Below are positions 1-11,110 of a stretch of 64,000 bases of DNA, piece after piece (within the stretch, counting starts at the first letter, position 1; every line of letters begins with the position of its first letter). The notes beneath the pieces are model-generated. The model ran no database searches, was not told the DNA's origin, and saw only the letters and a list, made by a program, of their open reading frames with translations. A program made the translations under genes and the position numbers. Origin of the DNA: Diospyros lotus (lineage: Eukaryota > Streptophyta > Magnoliopsida > Ericales > Ebenaceae); the NCBI RefSeq assembly GCF_014633365.1, contig NC_068346.1, positions 11,739,030 through 11,803,029 on the forward strand, given 5' to 3'.

Positions 1-1884
1 GGAGTTTGATTTTCATAAGTCATCCATCATGTAACTACATAAGTTAACAAGTATAAAGTAAACAAATTTATTCACTAATACACATTAGGAACTAAGAAAA
101 TGATTAAAGGAACTTTATACCTGGACTATAATTGTCATAATTTTTTGCACACCCTTGAGTTACTCATACTTTTCCAAAAGCTCCCTCTTTATGAGTATAC
201 TTTGGCAACTCAACATTTATTACATGACCTTACAATTCAAAATGATCATCATCATGATAAAACATTTCCACACAATTAAAAAGCCCATCTATCACTTCAT
301 TATCAAGATATATATTCTTATTCTTAAAAAGGTAGTAGGGATTCAAAAGGTAAGCCGCCAAATGCAATGAACTATCTAGCCTATCTTTCACCCTTGCTTC
401 AATAATCTTCAATAATCTCTATAACAGTCTGATAGTTTTTCTCAAGATTACTTAAAGTCTCCTTAATATCTTCCTTTGCCTACTTAATCTCTCTCTATAA
501 AAAGCCCATAAAAGGTTTTCTATCTGCATTAACAATTCGAAACACCTTCACTAAAGGTGCAAAAACTTTAAGGCATAAATTTACACCATTCCAGAAAGCA
601 ATGCTCATCACAGTAGCACATGCTGCTTTCCCTTTAACAGTCTTTGACCATTTACACTCCTTTCATTCAGATTTGGTAAACATTGTCCTCAATTGGGCAT
701 TTTTCTTGATCAAACTTTGCAAAGTAAGGAAATAATATGCAAATCTAGTGACTCTCGGTTTCACTATATCCCTCTTCTTCGTAAATGACCTCATTAAAGA
801 CAAGGTCTTATGGTGTGTATAAATGAAGATTGTCAAACTTTTTGCCTGATCAATGACTTTCTTATATCTTGACATTTTTCCAATACTTTCAAGCATCAAA
901 TTGATGGTGTGAGTAGCACATGATCAAAAGATATTTGGCCTTTTCAGCTTCAATAATTTTGCCGCTCCCATATTGTTGGCAGCATTGTCGGTTACTACTT
1001 GGACGATATTTTGTGGTCCAATTTGCTTAATGCACTTGTCCACATACTCAAATATGAGTTCACTTATATGTGCTTCGTCTAATGATTATTTTAAAGAAAG
1101 AAAAGCAGTACCCATTGTTAGAATTAACACATAAGTTCATGATGCTCATTTTTTTTCTGTTTGTCCAAGCATCTGTCATAATAGAGCACTCATTTTGTGC
1201 CTACTCTTCTTCATGCTTCTTTAGTAACTCTTTCATTATGTTAACTTCTTCCTTTAATAACGGTTCCTCCCTCAACTGGTATTGACTAGGAGGTTTGAAA
1301 CTCGGTTTAAATTGACCAACCACCTCAACAAACAATTTGAAACTATCATGATCAATAGCATTGAAAGGTATACCAACTTCGTACACCCATCTAGCACAAT
1401 ATCCCTGTACAGTCTGTGTTATCTCTTTAAACAGTGCTTCACTAATATTTTGTTGCTTTTGCGTCATTCTCGAATTCAAACAAATTTCAAGACTAATGGA
1501 GCTTGCAAACTTATCTATAGGGCCAAGAGTACGAGGCATTTTTTTGCTCCCTAACTCTTCCAATTCATCTTCATCATCCACTCTTTTCCCCTTTTCAGAA
1601 ATATTAATAGAGGATCTCATCAAATCTTCCTCCTACTTCTTATTCTTCTTCTTACTCTTTGCCTCGACAATAACGTTCTTGCATTTAGCTTTATCATCTG
1701 GAGAAGATTTTGGACACGCAGAAACATTTTCGAAAATGTGGCCGATGTGTTCTTTGACTCTGTAAACTCCTCCAGACATAAATTTATCACACAATTTGCA
1801 TTTAATTTTATCCATATTCTTTGGATTAATTAACATTTCATACTTCCATCCGACATCATTTGAGTTCTTAAACTGAGGTGGCAT
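1..1884 (-). pseudogene. hAT transposase (BED finger, DUF659), broken
   Basis: Start codon at 1884. The first about 84 codons (1884-1633) hold a BED-type zinc finger with KCKLCDKF and then the KEHIGH histidine pair. One in-frame stop near 1633 separates this from the next block (1623-1201), which shows the DUF659 lead-in (YCARWVYEVGIPFNAIDHDS). Another stop near 1201 is followed in the same frame by NECSIMTDAWTNRK, the DUF659 DDE core, and about 970-1060 reads VVTDNAANNMGAAKLL, typical of hAT transposases. The block at 899-663 continues the family pattern, and 650-230 matches further C-terminal sequence in shifting frames. It would act in the nucleus to excise and insert the element. Several stops and shifts make it inactive. 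Confidence 0.85.
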
Positions 1885-2755
1885 CGGACGATGCTTTCAT
1901 ACTCCCAATTCCATTTGACATGACTTTCTTTTTTCTTATTTTTTTTCCTGAGTAAATTGACATTGAATGATTGAATTAAAATAGATAACTAGCTAACAAA
2001 CAAAGCCAAGGAGTCAACAACAACAACAATCAGCACCACTGCAACAACAAGCAGCAACAAAGGCAGCTTGCTGCATGTTACTTGTTGGCTTTGTTTGTTG
2101 CTTGCTTGCAAGTTACAAATATTAAAAATTTTAAAACATTAATAAATATTCAATTAAGTGAATAACAAATAATCAAATATTAACATAAATAATAAATTAA
2201 ATAACAAAAAAATAAAAATAAAAGAGGCAACAGCAAGCAGCAGCGTTACTGCTTACTGGAGGCGGAGGGTGAGGAGTGAGGAAGATGAAACTACAAAAGA
2301 CAACCAGAGTGGAATGAAGGTTGGTGGCGAGTCCACCGTTCACGACGAGCGGTGGCGGCGTGCGACGAGAAGGTTAACAGGAATGGAAAACGGTGACGGC
2401 GACTCTGCAACTGCAAGAAACGTTGGCGGTGTGCGAGCACGAGAGAGGCGACGATGACGACGACTCTACAATAGACAGTCGGTGACGGTGTGTGCGAGAG
2501 AGAAGGGGAAATCGACGAGAGAGAAGGGGTAACGGGTAAGGGGAAACAAAAACCCTAATAAATTTATAATAAATTGATTCACGCGGCCTATGTGGCCAAT
2601 TAGGTCATAATCGGCCAGGTAGTTCACGTGGCTAGGCGGCCGCCCGGTACCGGTTAGCCGAGCCGGTGCCTAAGGAGGCCGATTTGGCCACAATCGCGGC
2701 AGCCAGTGTCCGCCTAACGCCTTGGCGGTCGCCTAAGCCGCGTTTTAGTTCACTG
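1885..2755 (-). repeat. hAT 5' leader and GC-rich subterminal region
   Basis: Non-coding. 2010-2100 is rich in CAA/CAG triplets (caacaacaacaacaa and similar). 2100-2230 is AT-rich. 2260-2755 is GC-rich with many GGCC and GGCGG words in both orientations (for example ggcggccgcc near 2635), which is how hAT subterminal transposase-binding repeats look. No gene is supported here; the small open frame at 2269-2457 has no family features. Confidence 0.6.
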
Positions 2756-5700
2756 TCACCAGCTCAACACCTATACAGTGAAAAACAAATTTCCTATTTC
2801 GATTAGGGTTGTTTAAGAAAATTATTAAACTGTGAAAACCAATTGCACCGTATCGCGCAACTTTTTTAAAGGAACATTTAGAGATGGTTTGAAAAACTCA
2901 TAAACCATGTGGTTTGCGATTTGATAAAAGTAATTTTAGTTTTTAACTGAATCGCCCAACTAGTCTATCAATATGAAAATTAAAAAAATAAAACTCTAAA
3001 AAAATAATAAAAATCCATGACGTTAATTGGTTATGCTTGGTGTTTGGATTTTAGTAATTAGTAGGAAGTTGATTATGTTTGGTGTTTGGACTTTAAAAGT
3101 TATGGCATGTTTTGGAAATATATTTAAATTTGCAATTTGATTTTTGATTAAGTTGTAGTTTGTTTAACCTATTTACTCGTATAGTTTCTCTTTTTTTTTT
3201 TTTTTTCCCTTGTAAAAAAGTTAATTTTGAAGTAAAAAACTCAAAATATGTTAAAATGATTAACCAAAAAAGATTTAGGCCTAATTTATTAATCTACCAA
3301 GCCCAATAAGAAGCTCACTCGGACAAATCGTGGAAATTGCACCGTATTTTGCAGTGCGATCTGGTATGGTTTATAAAAACCAAATCAGATCGCACGATTT
3401 GGAATAATAAAAAAATCGCACATATGGTTTAATGTATTGAAAAAGGGCTTAGACTAGCTAAACTACACTGTGAACACTCTTAATTCCGATAATTGAAGAC
3501 CTATTAGATGAATTAAAGAATGCAGTGGTCTTCACCAAGCTAGATCTACGATAAGGGTACCATCAAATATGTATGAACCCTGATGACATCCCTAATACTG
3601 CATTCACTACTCATCAAGGGTATTATGAGTTCTTGGTAATGCCCTTGATGATCCAGCCACATTTCAAGCTCTAAGGAACCACATCTTTTAACCTTACCTT
3701 CACAAATTCTTATTGGTTTTTTTCGATGATATCATTATGTATAGCCCTTCATTTCAGCAATACATTGACCACCTAAAGACTACCCTAAAGGTCCTTAGAT
3801 TTAATCAATTGTTTATTAAGAAATCTAAGTGTGCCTTTGCTCAGCCACAAGTGGAGCACCTAGGCCATGTGATATCTCGGGCAGGGGTGAGTACTGACCC
3901 TAAAAAAGTGGTAGCCATGTTGGCTCGACCAAGGCTTAAGAATGTGAAGGCCTTAAGGGGATTCTTGGGCTTAACTAAGTACTACAAGCAGTTTGTGAAG
4001 AGCTATGGAGCAATAAGCAAACCCTTGACCAATTTGTTGAAGAAGGATGGGTTCTCTTGGAATGAGGAAGTTGAGGAAGCTTTTGTGCAACTAAAAAGAG
4101 CTATGAGTGAAGTACCCACATTAGGGCTGCCTGATTTTTCTAAACCCTTCACCCTTGAGACTGATGCAAGCAACACAGGGGTATGGGCAATCTTATCACA
4201 TGAGGGAAGGCCCTCGGCTTTCATTAGCCAGGTTCTAAGTCCAAGGCACCAAGGATTAAGCGTATATGACAAAGAGCTTTTAGCAATCCTAATTGTAGTT
4301 GAGAAATAGAGACGTTACTTGGAGGGGGGGTAATTCATTATAAAGACAGATCATGAAAGTTTAAAATTTCTCTTACAATAAAGGTTACACACTCACATTC
4401 AGAAGAAATGGGTGGCACGACTAATGGGGCTAGACTATGTGATTTAATATAGAAAGGGAAGGGAAAATAAGGTACCAGATGCCTTATCTGGGTGCATAGA
4501 AGAGGGGTCAGTGGCATCTATTACAACAGTCGTTCTTGATTGGCACTAGGAAGTTTCTGCTAACTATGATGGTGATGAATGGGCAAAGAAAATATTGGAG
4601 CAATTGGTGTTAGCACCAAACAACAGACCAGGGTTCACACTAAAGAGTAGGGTGTTGAGATTTCAAGGTAGGTTAATAGTGGGGAACTCGAAGGAACTAA
4701 AGGACAAGATCTTGGAGACACTACATGGATCCCCACTCGAGGCCCATTCAAGAGTACAAAACACTTACCAGCGAGTCAAGCAGCTGTTCTTTTGGGCTAA
4801 ATTAAAGAAGTTTGTAGCTGAGTATGTAATGAAGTGTAACACTTGCATGATGTGCAAGTATGAGACGCTAGCATCACTTGGGCTACTCTAGCCACTCTTA
4901 TTTCCCACTCAAGCTTGGATTAATATTTCAATGGACTTTGTGGAGGGGTTGCCAAAGTCAGAACGTAGGGATTGTATTATGGTAGTGGTGGACAGATTCA
5001 CTAAATTCTCCCATTTTATTGGCCTAACTCACCTATTCATAGCACAAGAGGTGGCCCACTTTTTCCTAGACAGAGTGGTCCAACTACATGGGATTCCACA
5101 ATCAATAATTTCTGATAGAGACAAGATTTTTACCAACATCTTTTGAAGAGAAATTGTTTCGGAGTTTGGAAGCTAAATTGCATATGTCCTCAGCCTATCA
5201 CCCCGAATTGTTTAGTGCTTGGAGACCTATTTGAGATGTTTATGCTTCCTACATCCTAAAGGATGGCATCGCTGGCTATCCTTAGCTCAATGGTGGTATA
5301 ATTCTTTCCACCATAGTGCTATTAAGATGACCCCCTTTGAGGCCTTGTATGGGTACAAGCCTCATTTACTTCCTACAATGGCGGGAAATATTATAGTGGA
5401 TACGATGGATTCTTACTTGCAGCAGAGGCAACAGGTGCTCCGGGTATTGCAGAAGGAGCTGATAAATGCTCAAAATAAGACTAAGCAATTTGCTAACAGA
5501 AGGCGAAGTGACAGAGAGTTTGGGGTAGGAGACAAGGTTTATCTCAAGCTTAGACAAGCTCATCTGATAGCCTTGGCTCATGGCCAACACTCCAAGCTTA
5601 GCCCAGAGTACTTTGGCCCCTATCCTATACTAGCAAAAATAAGGAAGGTGGCTTATAAGCTCCAACTACCCCCTGATTCTCAAATACACCCTGTGTTCCA

Positions 5701-5938
5701 TGTCTCAATGTTGAAGAAGTCAGCAAGAGCCAATGTGGTAGAGTACAACTCTACCAACCCTATTACCAGATCCTACAGAGGCTTCAGAACCCGTGGTTGT
5801 CCTAGACAGGAGGATCATATACTGACAAGGAGCTCCTTGATGCAGGTCTTGGTTAGGTGGTTTAATCTCCATCCAGAGAATAGCACATGGGAATACCTTC
5901 CTAGCCTACTCAAGCAATTCCCTATGGCAGTTAGCTGA
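2756..5938 (+). pseudogene. Ty3/gypsy pol: RT-RNase H-integrase-chromodomain
   Basis: RT begins at 2761 with a frame reading QLNTYTVKNKFPI, is broken at 2803 by a hAT insertion, and resumes at 3483 with the IEDLLDELKN block. The catalytic box VFFDDIIMYS is at about 3713-3742. The thumb and RNase H run to 4309 (ETDASNTGVWAILS holds the RNase H aspartate); an in-frame stop at 4309 and further stops follow. The integrase zinc-binding region (4595-4891) ends in CNTCMMCK. The core domain (4931-5146) keeps the first Asp in MVVVDRFTKF and the second in IISDRDKIF, but then stops and shifts, and the region of the third catalytic acid (5150-5230) is scrambled. 5219-5938 is the integrase C-terminus (GPYPILAKIRKVAYKLQLP) with a chromodomain-like end (VLVRWFNLHPENSTWE). 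Several nonsense changes make it inactive. Confidence 0.85.
2804..3482. mobile_element. Non-autonomous hAT element (679 bp)
   Basis: The left end reads TAGGGTTGTTTAA and the right end reads TAAGAGTGTTCACAGTG on the opposite strand, a loose TAGGG-type hAT terminal inverted repeat. It is flanked by ATTTCGAT (2796-2803) and ATTCCGAT (3483-3490), an 8-bp target duplication with one transition. The flanks belong to one Ty3/gypsy RT frame, so the insertion junctions are supported independently of the termini. The interior has subterminal words such as 'accgtat' and 'gcgat' repeated in both orientations (2840-2960, 3330-3430) and no coding capacity. Confidence 0.8.
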
Positions 5939-5983
5939 CTATGAACTTCTTGCTAACAAGAAGTTGTTGAAGGGGAAGGGAAT

Positions 5984-6532
5984 TGTTACCAAAAGGCATT
6001 GTAATTAAGGGTTGAATTGTAATTAGCCAAATCTGGTAGAAATAAATAGGAATGTTTGTTAGGTAATAGGCTTAATTCTCAAAATGCCTTTAAATTCAAA
6101 CTATCATGTAATTGGGAAAGTGGCCTTTGGCCCTTTTAGGGGAGCTGGATCAGTATAAAAAGCACATTGATACCACTCCCTTATGATCTTTTGAGAATTA
6201 TCAATACACCTATCTCTCTCGCCAATTTCTCTCATTTCCATTCCCCCTCAATTCTATCTCTCGCTCTTTGTTTCTCTCATTTTCCCCCAAGTTCTTCTCC
6301 GTTTCTAGAGAATTTCCCTTTTCAGAATTCAATTCTGACAATACCCTACTTGAGATCAAGGAATGGTAGAAAACAATCCTCATTTATTCAAGGTTCCTCC
6401 TTACTCTTTCTAACCTCTCGGGTACAACATTTAAAGGGGTACCCAAATACATCTTTTCAAACCCAGGTTGTTTTTGTTCACTATTCATTTAAATTTTTTA
6501 GTAAAGAGTTACTCTAGTATAATGTAATAACA
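5984..6532 (+). repeat. 3' LTR of the first Ty3/gypsy element
   Basis: Starts TGTTACC right after a polypurine tract and probably ends TAATAACA at 6532, giving TGTTA...TAACA termini and a length near 549 bp. A TATA-like box (agtataaaaagc) lies near 6152, with a pyrimidine-rich R/U5-like stretch behind it. The right boundary is inferred from the inverted termini because the 5' LTR is outside the window. The ORF spanning 6167-6517 is not a gene. Confidence 0.6.
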
Positions 6533-6619
6533 CATTAGCATTTCAAATACAACTTAAAAATAAAGATATTAACATGCTAAGCTTTTAATAACTAAAAACC
6601 TACCAATAAAAAATGCTCT

Positions 6620-8696
6620 TGTAAGGGCCCACTTTCAAATATTCCCGTTAGCATAGGATATTCAAAAGGAGGTCATCACAGAGATGATATAGAACAAACC
6701 ATAATAAAACAAACAATTCAATTCATTACTAGCAGCGAAAACTAAATTACGATTCAGTTACACTCTCAATATCTCATGAGTTTGGGGCTCGAAAGTCATA
6801 CAAAATAATTAAGAGGATCTATTTTTAACTAACAAATTAAAAATCATTTCATCTCAAGCTTCACCAAAATGCTAAACAGGATCTTCAAGTTAGGACGTGT
6901 CTCCGTACACCACTATCCCTTGACCTTAGTCTCACTAGACTCGCCCCCAATAACGGCATTCCCTTTACTTGAAATGGCAAAGAAGATCAAGTGAGCCACA
7001 AGGCTCAGCAAGTTCTAGGAACAATGAATAATGAACATGAATCAAGAATATGGTGACACCAAAAAGAGCAATCAAGAACTCGACAATTTTATATAAGATT
7101 TGTGTTTTATGATTTGATCAATCCCAAGTTAAACGTATCATACCACCATATACTACTATGCAAATGTGCGTATAAAATTAAGTGTTAGAATCAAATCTCG
7201 TAAGCTCGCAAGCTATCAAACAACATATGTCAAAGTGCATCAAGAGCATAAAAACTCACATTCAATATGGAGCCAACTTATCGGGCTATGGCCATCTCGT
7301 CCTGTGGCAGGTGCTCTAGGATATTATTTTTTCTTTGCGCAAAATAATAGGTGCGCAAAAATAAATAATACAAAGTACCATAACATGCACATACTGAATG
7401 TGTATGGAACATATCATGCATTTATTTGTACATATATATATAGATATCATAAATTATTGCCATGCTTATACAAATAATTTATGCTCATCCCACAATATTG
7501 GGTAGCTTTTCACTCATATCAAGAATGTACACATTATAGTAATTTATTCAAGAATTTATTAAATCAATTAATAAGATTTACAATTTGTTGGGTGCTTAAC
7601 AAGTATTCATATATATATATATGTATATATATATATTTATACATATACTTTGAGGTATTAAAATTTAGGACCCATATAAGATATTTTCTATTATAATTAT
7701 ATATATATGAATATGTGGGTAAGGATGAGGTGCAAAGCAGAGGCATTCAAATGGGCTATGAATATGTATATATAAATGCACTGCAATAGTTTATATGGGC
7801 ATGCGTACTATGCTTATGTATATATATAGGTAGGTATATATATAAATAAATATAATTAAAGAAAAACAAGAAAAATGCTTCTGTATAAAAAATTCCCCTT
7901 TACAAAAATGATTATGAGAGTGAATTATTTTATCTTAGAACATCATATAAGCTGATATCATATTTCTCTTGGGTTTAATGCCCTCACTTTCTCTCTTTAT
8001 CGATGCGCGTATATATATACAAGTGGGTTGGATACATTTTTAAGGGCTGTTAAAATCAAATGGTGTGCATGAATGAGGCTAACTGAATTGTGGGGCTGAT
8101 AAAAATAAGGGATTCCTTTGATGATAGCAGCGATTAAGAGAGAGAGAGAGAAGACTTCAAGTATGCAGCTACACTGCCACGCATGGAAGTATATATGCAT
8201 GTGTTTATATAAATGGTTGGGTTGGCTAGAACAGGGACAACCGATACAAGGGATGATTATATATATATATATATATATAAGAGTGTATATGAAAGTGGGT
8301 CAATGGGTTGGTTGGAACCAGGGTATTTGAAGGAAGCTAATCGATTAAGTATATATATATATATATATGGATATATGTGTGGGTTCAACTAGAACAACGA
8401 TAGGGCTGTCATATATATATGTGTGGGTGGGGGGGGAGGGGGTTTGGCTTGGAACAAGGGGAGAGCTCCCAGACTTGTAGCTTCTCTGATGCGCATAAAT
8501 ATATATGTATATATGTGTGGGTTCGGTTGGAACAACAATGGGGTTGTTATATATATGTGTGTGTGTGTGTGGGTTTGGCTTGGAACAGGGGGAGAGCTCC
8601 CAGACTTGCAGCTTCTCTGATGTGCATAAATATATATGTATATATATGGGTGGGTAGGCTAGAACAGGGGAGCATTCGAACGGCTACTTACATATA

Positions 8697-8733
<37 letters not shown>

Positions 8734-9797
8734 GGGTGGGTCAAGTAGAACAGGGTCATGCGAATGGAGTGAATATATATATATATATATTTGTAAATGG
8801 GTCAGTGAGTGTAACCGTATATATATTTAAGAACACATAAACAGAGGGCAACAAAACTAAATAAAACTTCGCTGTAATAAGGAAGGAAAAGCCATTCATA
8901 GGAAAAGGATAGGGGTGATGTGAGTCCCCACTATAACCTCAATAAGGCTGTGTGTATGAGTATATATTTATATATGAAGCTTCCTTATACAATCGAACAG
9001 AACAACAAGGGGGAAAAAAAAATACACGCTTAGATAGAGATGCACTACACAATGGATTAATAACAGAGAATCAATCAAGAGGACTAAGGGAACTTGCCTG
9101 ATGAAGATGCTAGCAAGAGAAGCTCCACCAGCGCAAATGAAAGGCAATGCAGCAATGAGTGGAACATAAATAAAAGGAGAAGGTGAAGTATAAGAAGACA
9201 ATGAGGAGGTGACGAAAGCAATGGAACAGTGAAGAAAAGAGGGAGATGATATGTACTGGAATTAGAAGATCTGTACACAGAAAATGTTGTACAAATTGCA
9301 TGCCAATTCCAAAAATTTTACCAAAATGCCATTCTTCTCATATTACAGACAAAAATATCTAGGGATTTTATTGACAATTACTACCTTAATTTATTTTCTC
9401 TTTTTTCTTTTTTTTTTTCTTATTCACTTGTCTTCCCAAATTAATTTTACATCTCCACTATGTAAATGGGCTCTAGCCCACGCTGTGAAACCAGGCTATC
9501 AACCCATACATAATAGCCCATGAACTCATTAACTAGTCAAATGTGGTCCAATATATTACTTGTTATTTTCTTCAATTTAGGCCCATTTCATTATTTCTCA
9601 ATTTATTAAAAATTATACCCATATACTTATTTTCTCGATTACATGAACCACAAAATAAAATTATACAAATCTAAAATTATTTCTATGCTATCAAGGAGAT
9701 TTATCATCAAGTATTAAAATACTTAGACTCACATTTAAAATACTATTAAATTGACGCTAAATATTAAAACATCTAGACCCACTCTAGGGACGTTACA
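6620..9797 (-). mobile_element. Solo LTR, long TGTAA...TTACA family
   Basis: Bounded by TGTAAGGGCCC at 6620 and GACGTTACA ending at 9797. It shares the internal motif GTGAGCCACAAGGCTCAGCAAG (6991-7012) with the other LTRs of this window family, in reverse orientation to the copy at 15120-17380, hence the minus strand. Flanking pentamers are GCTCT and ATTCT (3 of 5; both differences are transitions), so the target duplication is weak. There is no retroelement coding sequence inside. A TA-rich minisatellite accounts for part of its 3.2-kb length. The small ORFs between 7166 and 9523 are not genes. Confidence 0.55.
8205..8830. repeat. TA-rich minisatellite inside the LTR
   Basis: Repeated units alternate (TA)n or (TG)n runs with a G-rich core such as gggttggctagaacaggg (copies near 8219, 8305, 8382, 8442, 8520, 8572, 8652, 8732). 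A longer unit is present twice, about 130 bp apart: from 8442 and from 8572, both running gtttggcttggaaca, then gagctcccagacttg and cttctctgatg. The units are degenerate in length. Confidence 0.8.
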
Positions 9798-9923
9798 ATT
9801 CTAATATGAGTCCACAATCACCTACTTTAGTTTAGTTTGGGCCTAAAAACTGTTTAACTCAAGAAACTAACTGAAGTCATAGGTTTGCATATTTATAGAC
9901 CTAAAGCCCAAACAATATCGAAT

Positions 9924-10089
9924 AATGCTAAGAGTCATGATTGATAACAGTGTTATCAGTTATGTGGCGTCTCCTTATTGGAGGATGCTAAGGAGACCAT
10001 GTGCCATTGTTTGATCTGCCTAACACCTTCTCCAATGAGAATGCGACACGTGAATGATAACACCATCATCAGTCATTACTCTTAGCATT
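9924..10089. mobile_element. Small MITE with about 50-bp terminal inverted repeats
   Basis: The left end AATGCTAAGAGTCATGA (9924) matches the reverse complement of the right end TCATTACTCTTAGCATT (to 10089), and the match continues inward past TGTTATCA for roughly 50 bp with a few mismatches. The whole 166 bp could fold into one hairpin. No clear target duplication other than a possible TA. The surrounding 9798-10515 holds no gene. Confidence 0.7.
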
Positions 10090-10463
10090 ACTCAACAATG
10101 CCATACTAAAACAAACTAAATTGACTCGTGGAGAGGTTGGTTTGGTTCTTAGGTCTTCCTAGTATTTTGTCCACCCCTTACGTAGAGCTGTCTAATAATT
10201 ACATGGAATGAGAGAGGTGAAACGTGAGGGATCGTTCACGACCAAGAATAGTGGTTATGTGATTGGCTCTTCCGAAGAATAAATCAAGCTCTTTACTCTG
10301 TTAAAAGGGGTTGCGAGCCATTTTGTTTATATTTCTCTGAGATAGGAAACTTAGAATCCATGTGAACTAATTATCCAGTATAGTATGTGACTGCAAAAAA
10401 TAGATAAAGGCATACTCCATATGTAGTAAACCCTCGTTTATTCATTATTATTCTAGCATACAT

Positions 10464-10464
10464 A

Positions 10465-10512
<48 letters not shown>

Positions 10513-10513
10513 G
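10464..10513. repeat. CT/TA microsatellite
   Basis: A run of ctctctctctct followed by tatatatatatata with a short cata interruption. It abuts the 3' end of the LTR of the minus-strand Ty3/gypsy element. Confidence 0.8.
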
Positions 10514-10515
10514 GT

Positions 10516-11110
10516 TGTTAGTTGTTATATTGGCATCGCAAGTAGCAATATAGATAAGGAAGATCATCTTTTAAGATCCCTTGATCTCCAAATCATATTC
10601 CAAAGAAAGGTTTGTTGTTAAGACATAGGTCTTGATTCTTGGTATCCGAAATTACATAAATTCAAAACGAGTGAGAAGAATGTAGAGTTAGAGAATCATA
10701 GATAGAAACAAAGAGAAAAATAGAGAAATGTATTGAGATTATTATTTCTGATATCCCAATACAATCTGGATTAGCTTTTTTATATGGTTATTCAATCATT
10801 CAATTACAATTAACTGCATAGGGTGGATCCAGGCAGGTGGGCTGGGTTGGGTTGGAAAAAATTGGGGGTGAGCTGGACTAAATTTGGGCTAGGCTGTTAC
10901 TAAAAAATTAAAAAAAGTACCTTACAAATTTAAATTTTGTTGTGCGTTACCTTGGGCTTCAGCTCTGAACAACTCACTAATAAATTCGCTCTTGAATTAG
11001 CAAGTTGGCGCTCAAAAATACCAACTAAAATAGACTTCTAACCAACTCCTAAGAAAATGATATGCTATAATACTTCCTCACAAAATTACATACACCTCAC
11101 GAATGTGACA
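10516..11110 (-). repeat. 3' LTR of the second Ty3/gypsy element
   Basis: On the minus strand the LTR begins TGTCACATTCGTG right after a polypurine tract (TTTTGAAGGGGGCGAAA, 11127-11111) and probably ends CTAACA at 10516. A TATA-like CATATAAAAAAGC lies near 10787-10774 on the minus strand. A G-rich stretch at 10815-10890 (ggtgggctgggttggg) may be a later insertion. The lower boundary is approximate. Confidence 0.55.

Larger units (their letters stand above)
1..2755 (-). mobile_element. hAT DNA transposon, left part outside window
   Basis: The element contains a transposase relic on the minus strand and a GC-rich 5' subterminal region. Its right terminus reads CAGTGAACTAAAACGCGGC on the minus strand and ends at 2755, a CAGTG-type end seen in plant hAT elements. 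The bases just outside (from 2756) continue a Ty3/gypsy reverse transcriptase frame, so the element sits inside that retrotransposon. The other terminus and the hAT dimerisation region lie beyond position 1, so the 8-bp target duplication (expected TCACCAGC) cannot be checked here. Confidence 0.75.
2756..6532 (+). mobile_element. Ty3/gypsy chromovirus-like retrotransposon, 3' part
   Basis: A plus-strand Ty3/gypsy element seen from the start of reverse transcriptase to its 3' LTR. Domain order is RT, RNase H, integrase, chromodomain-like tail, polypurine tract (ttgaaggggaaggg, 5967-5980) and LTR from 5984. Gag, protease and the 5' LTR must lie left of the window, beyond the hAT element that interrupts RT at 2755/2756. 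A second hAT insertion interrupts RT at 2804-3482. Confidence 0.8.
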
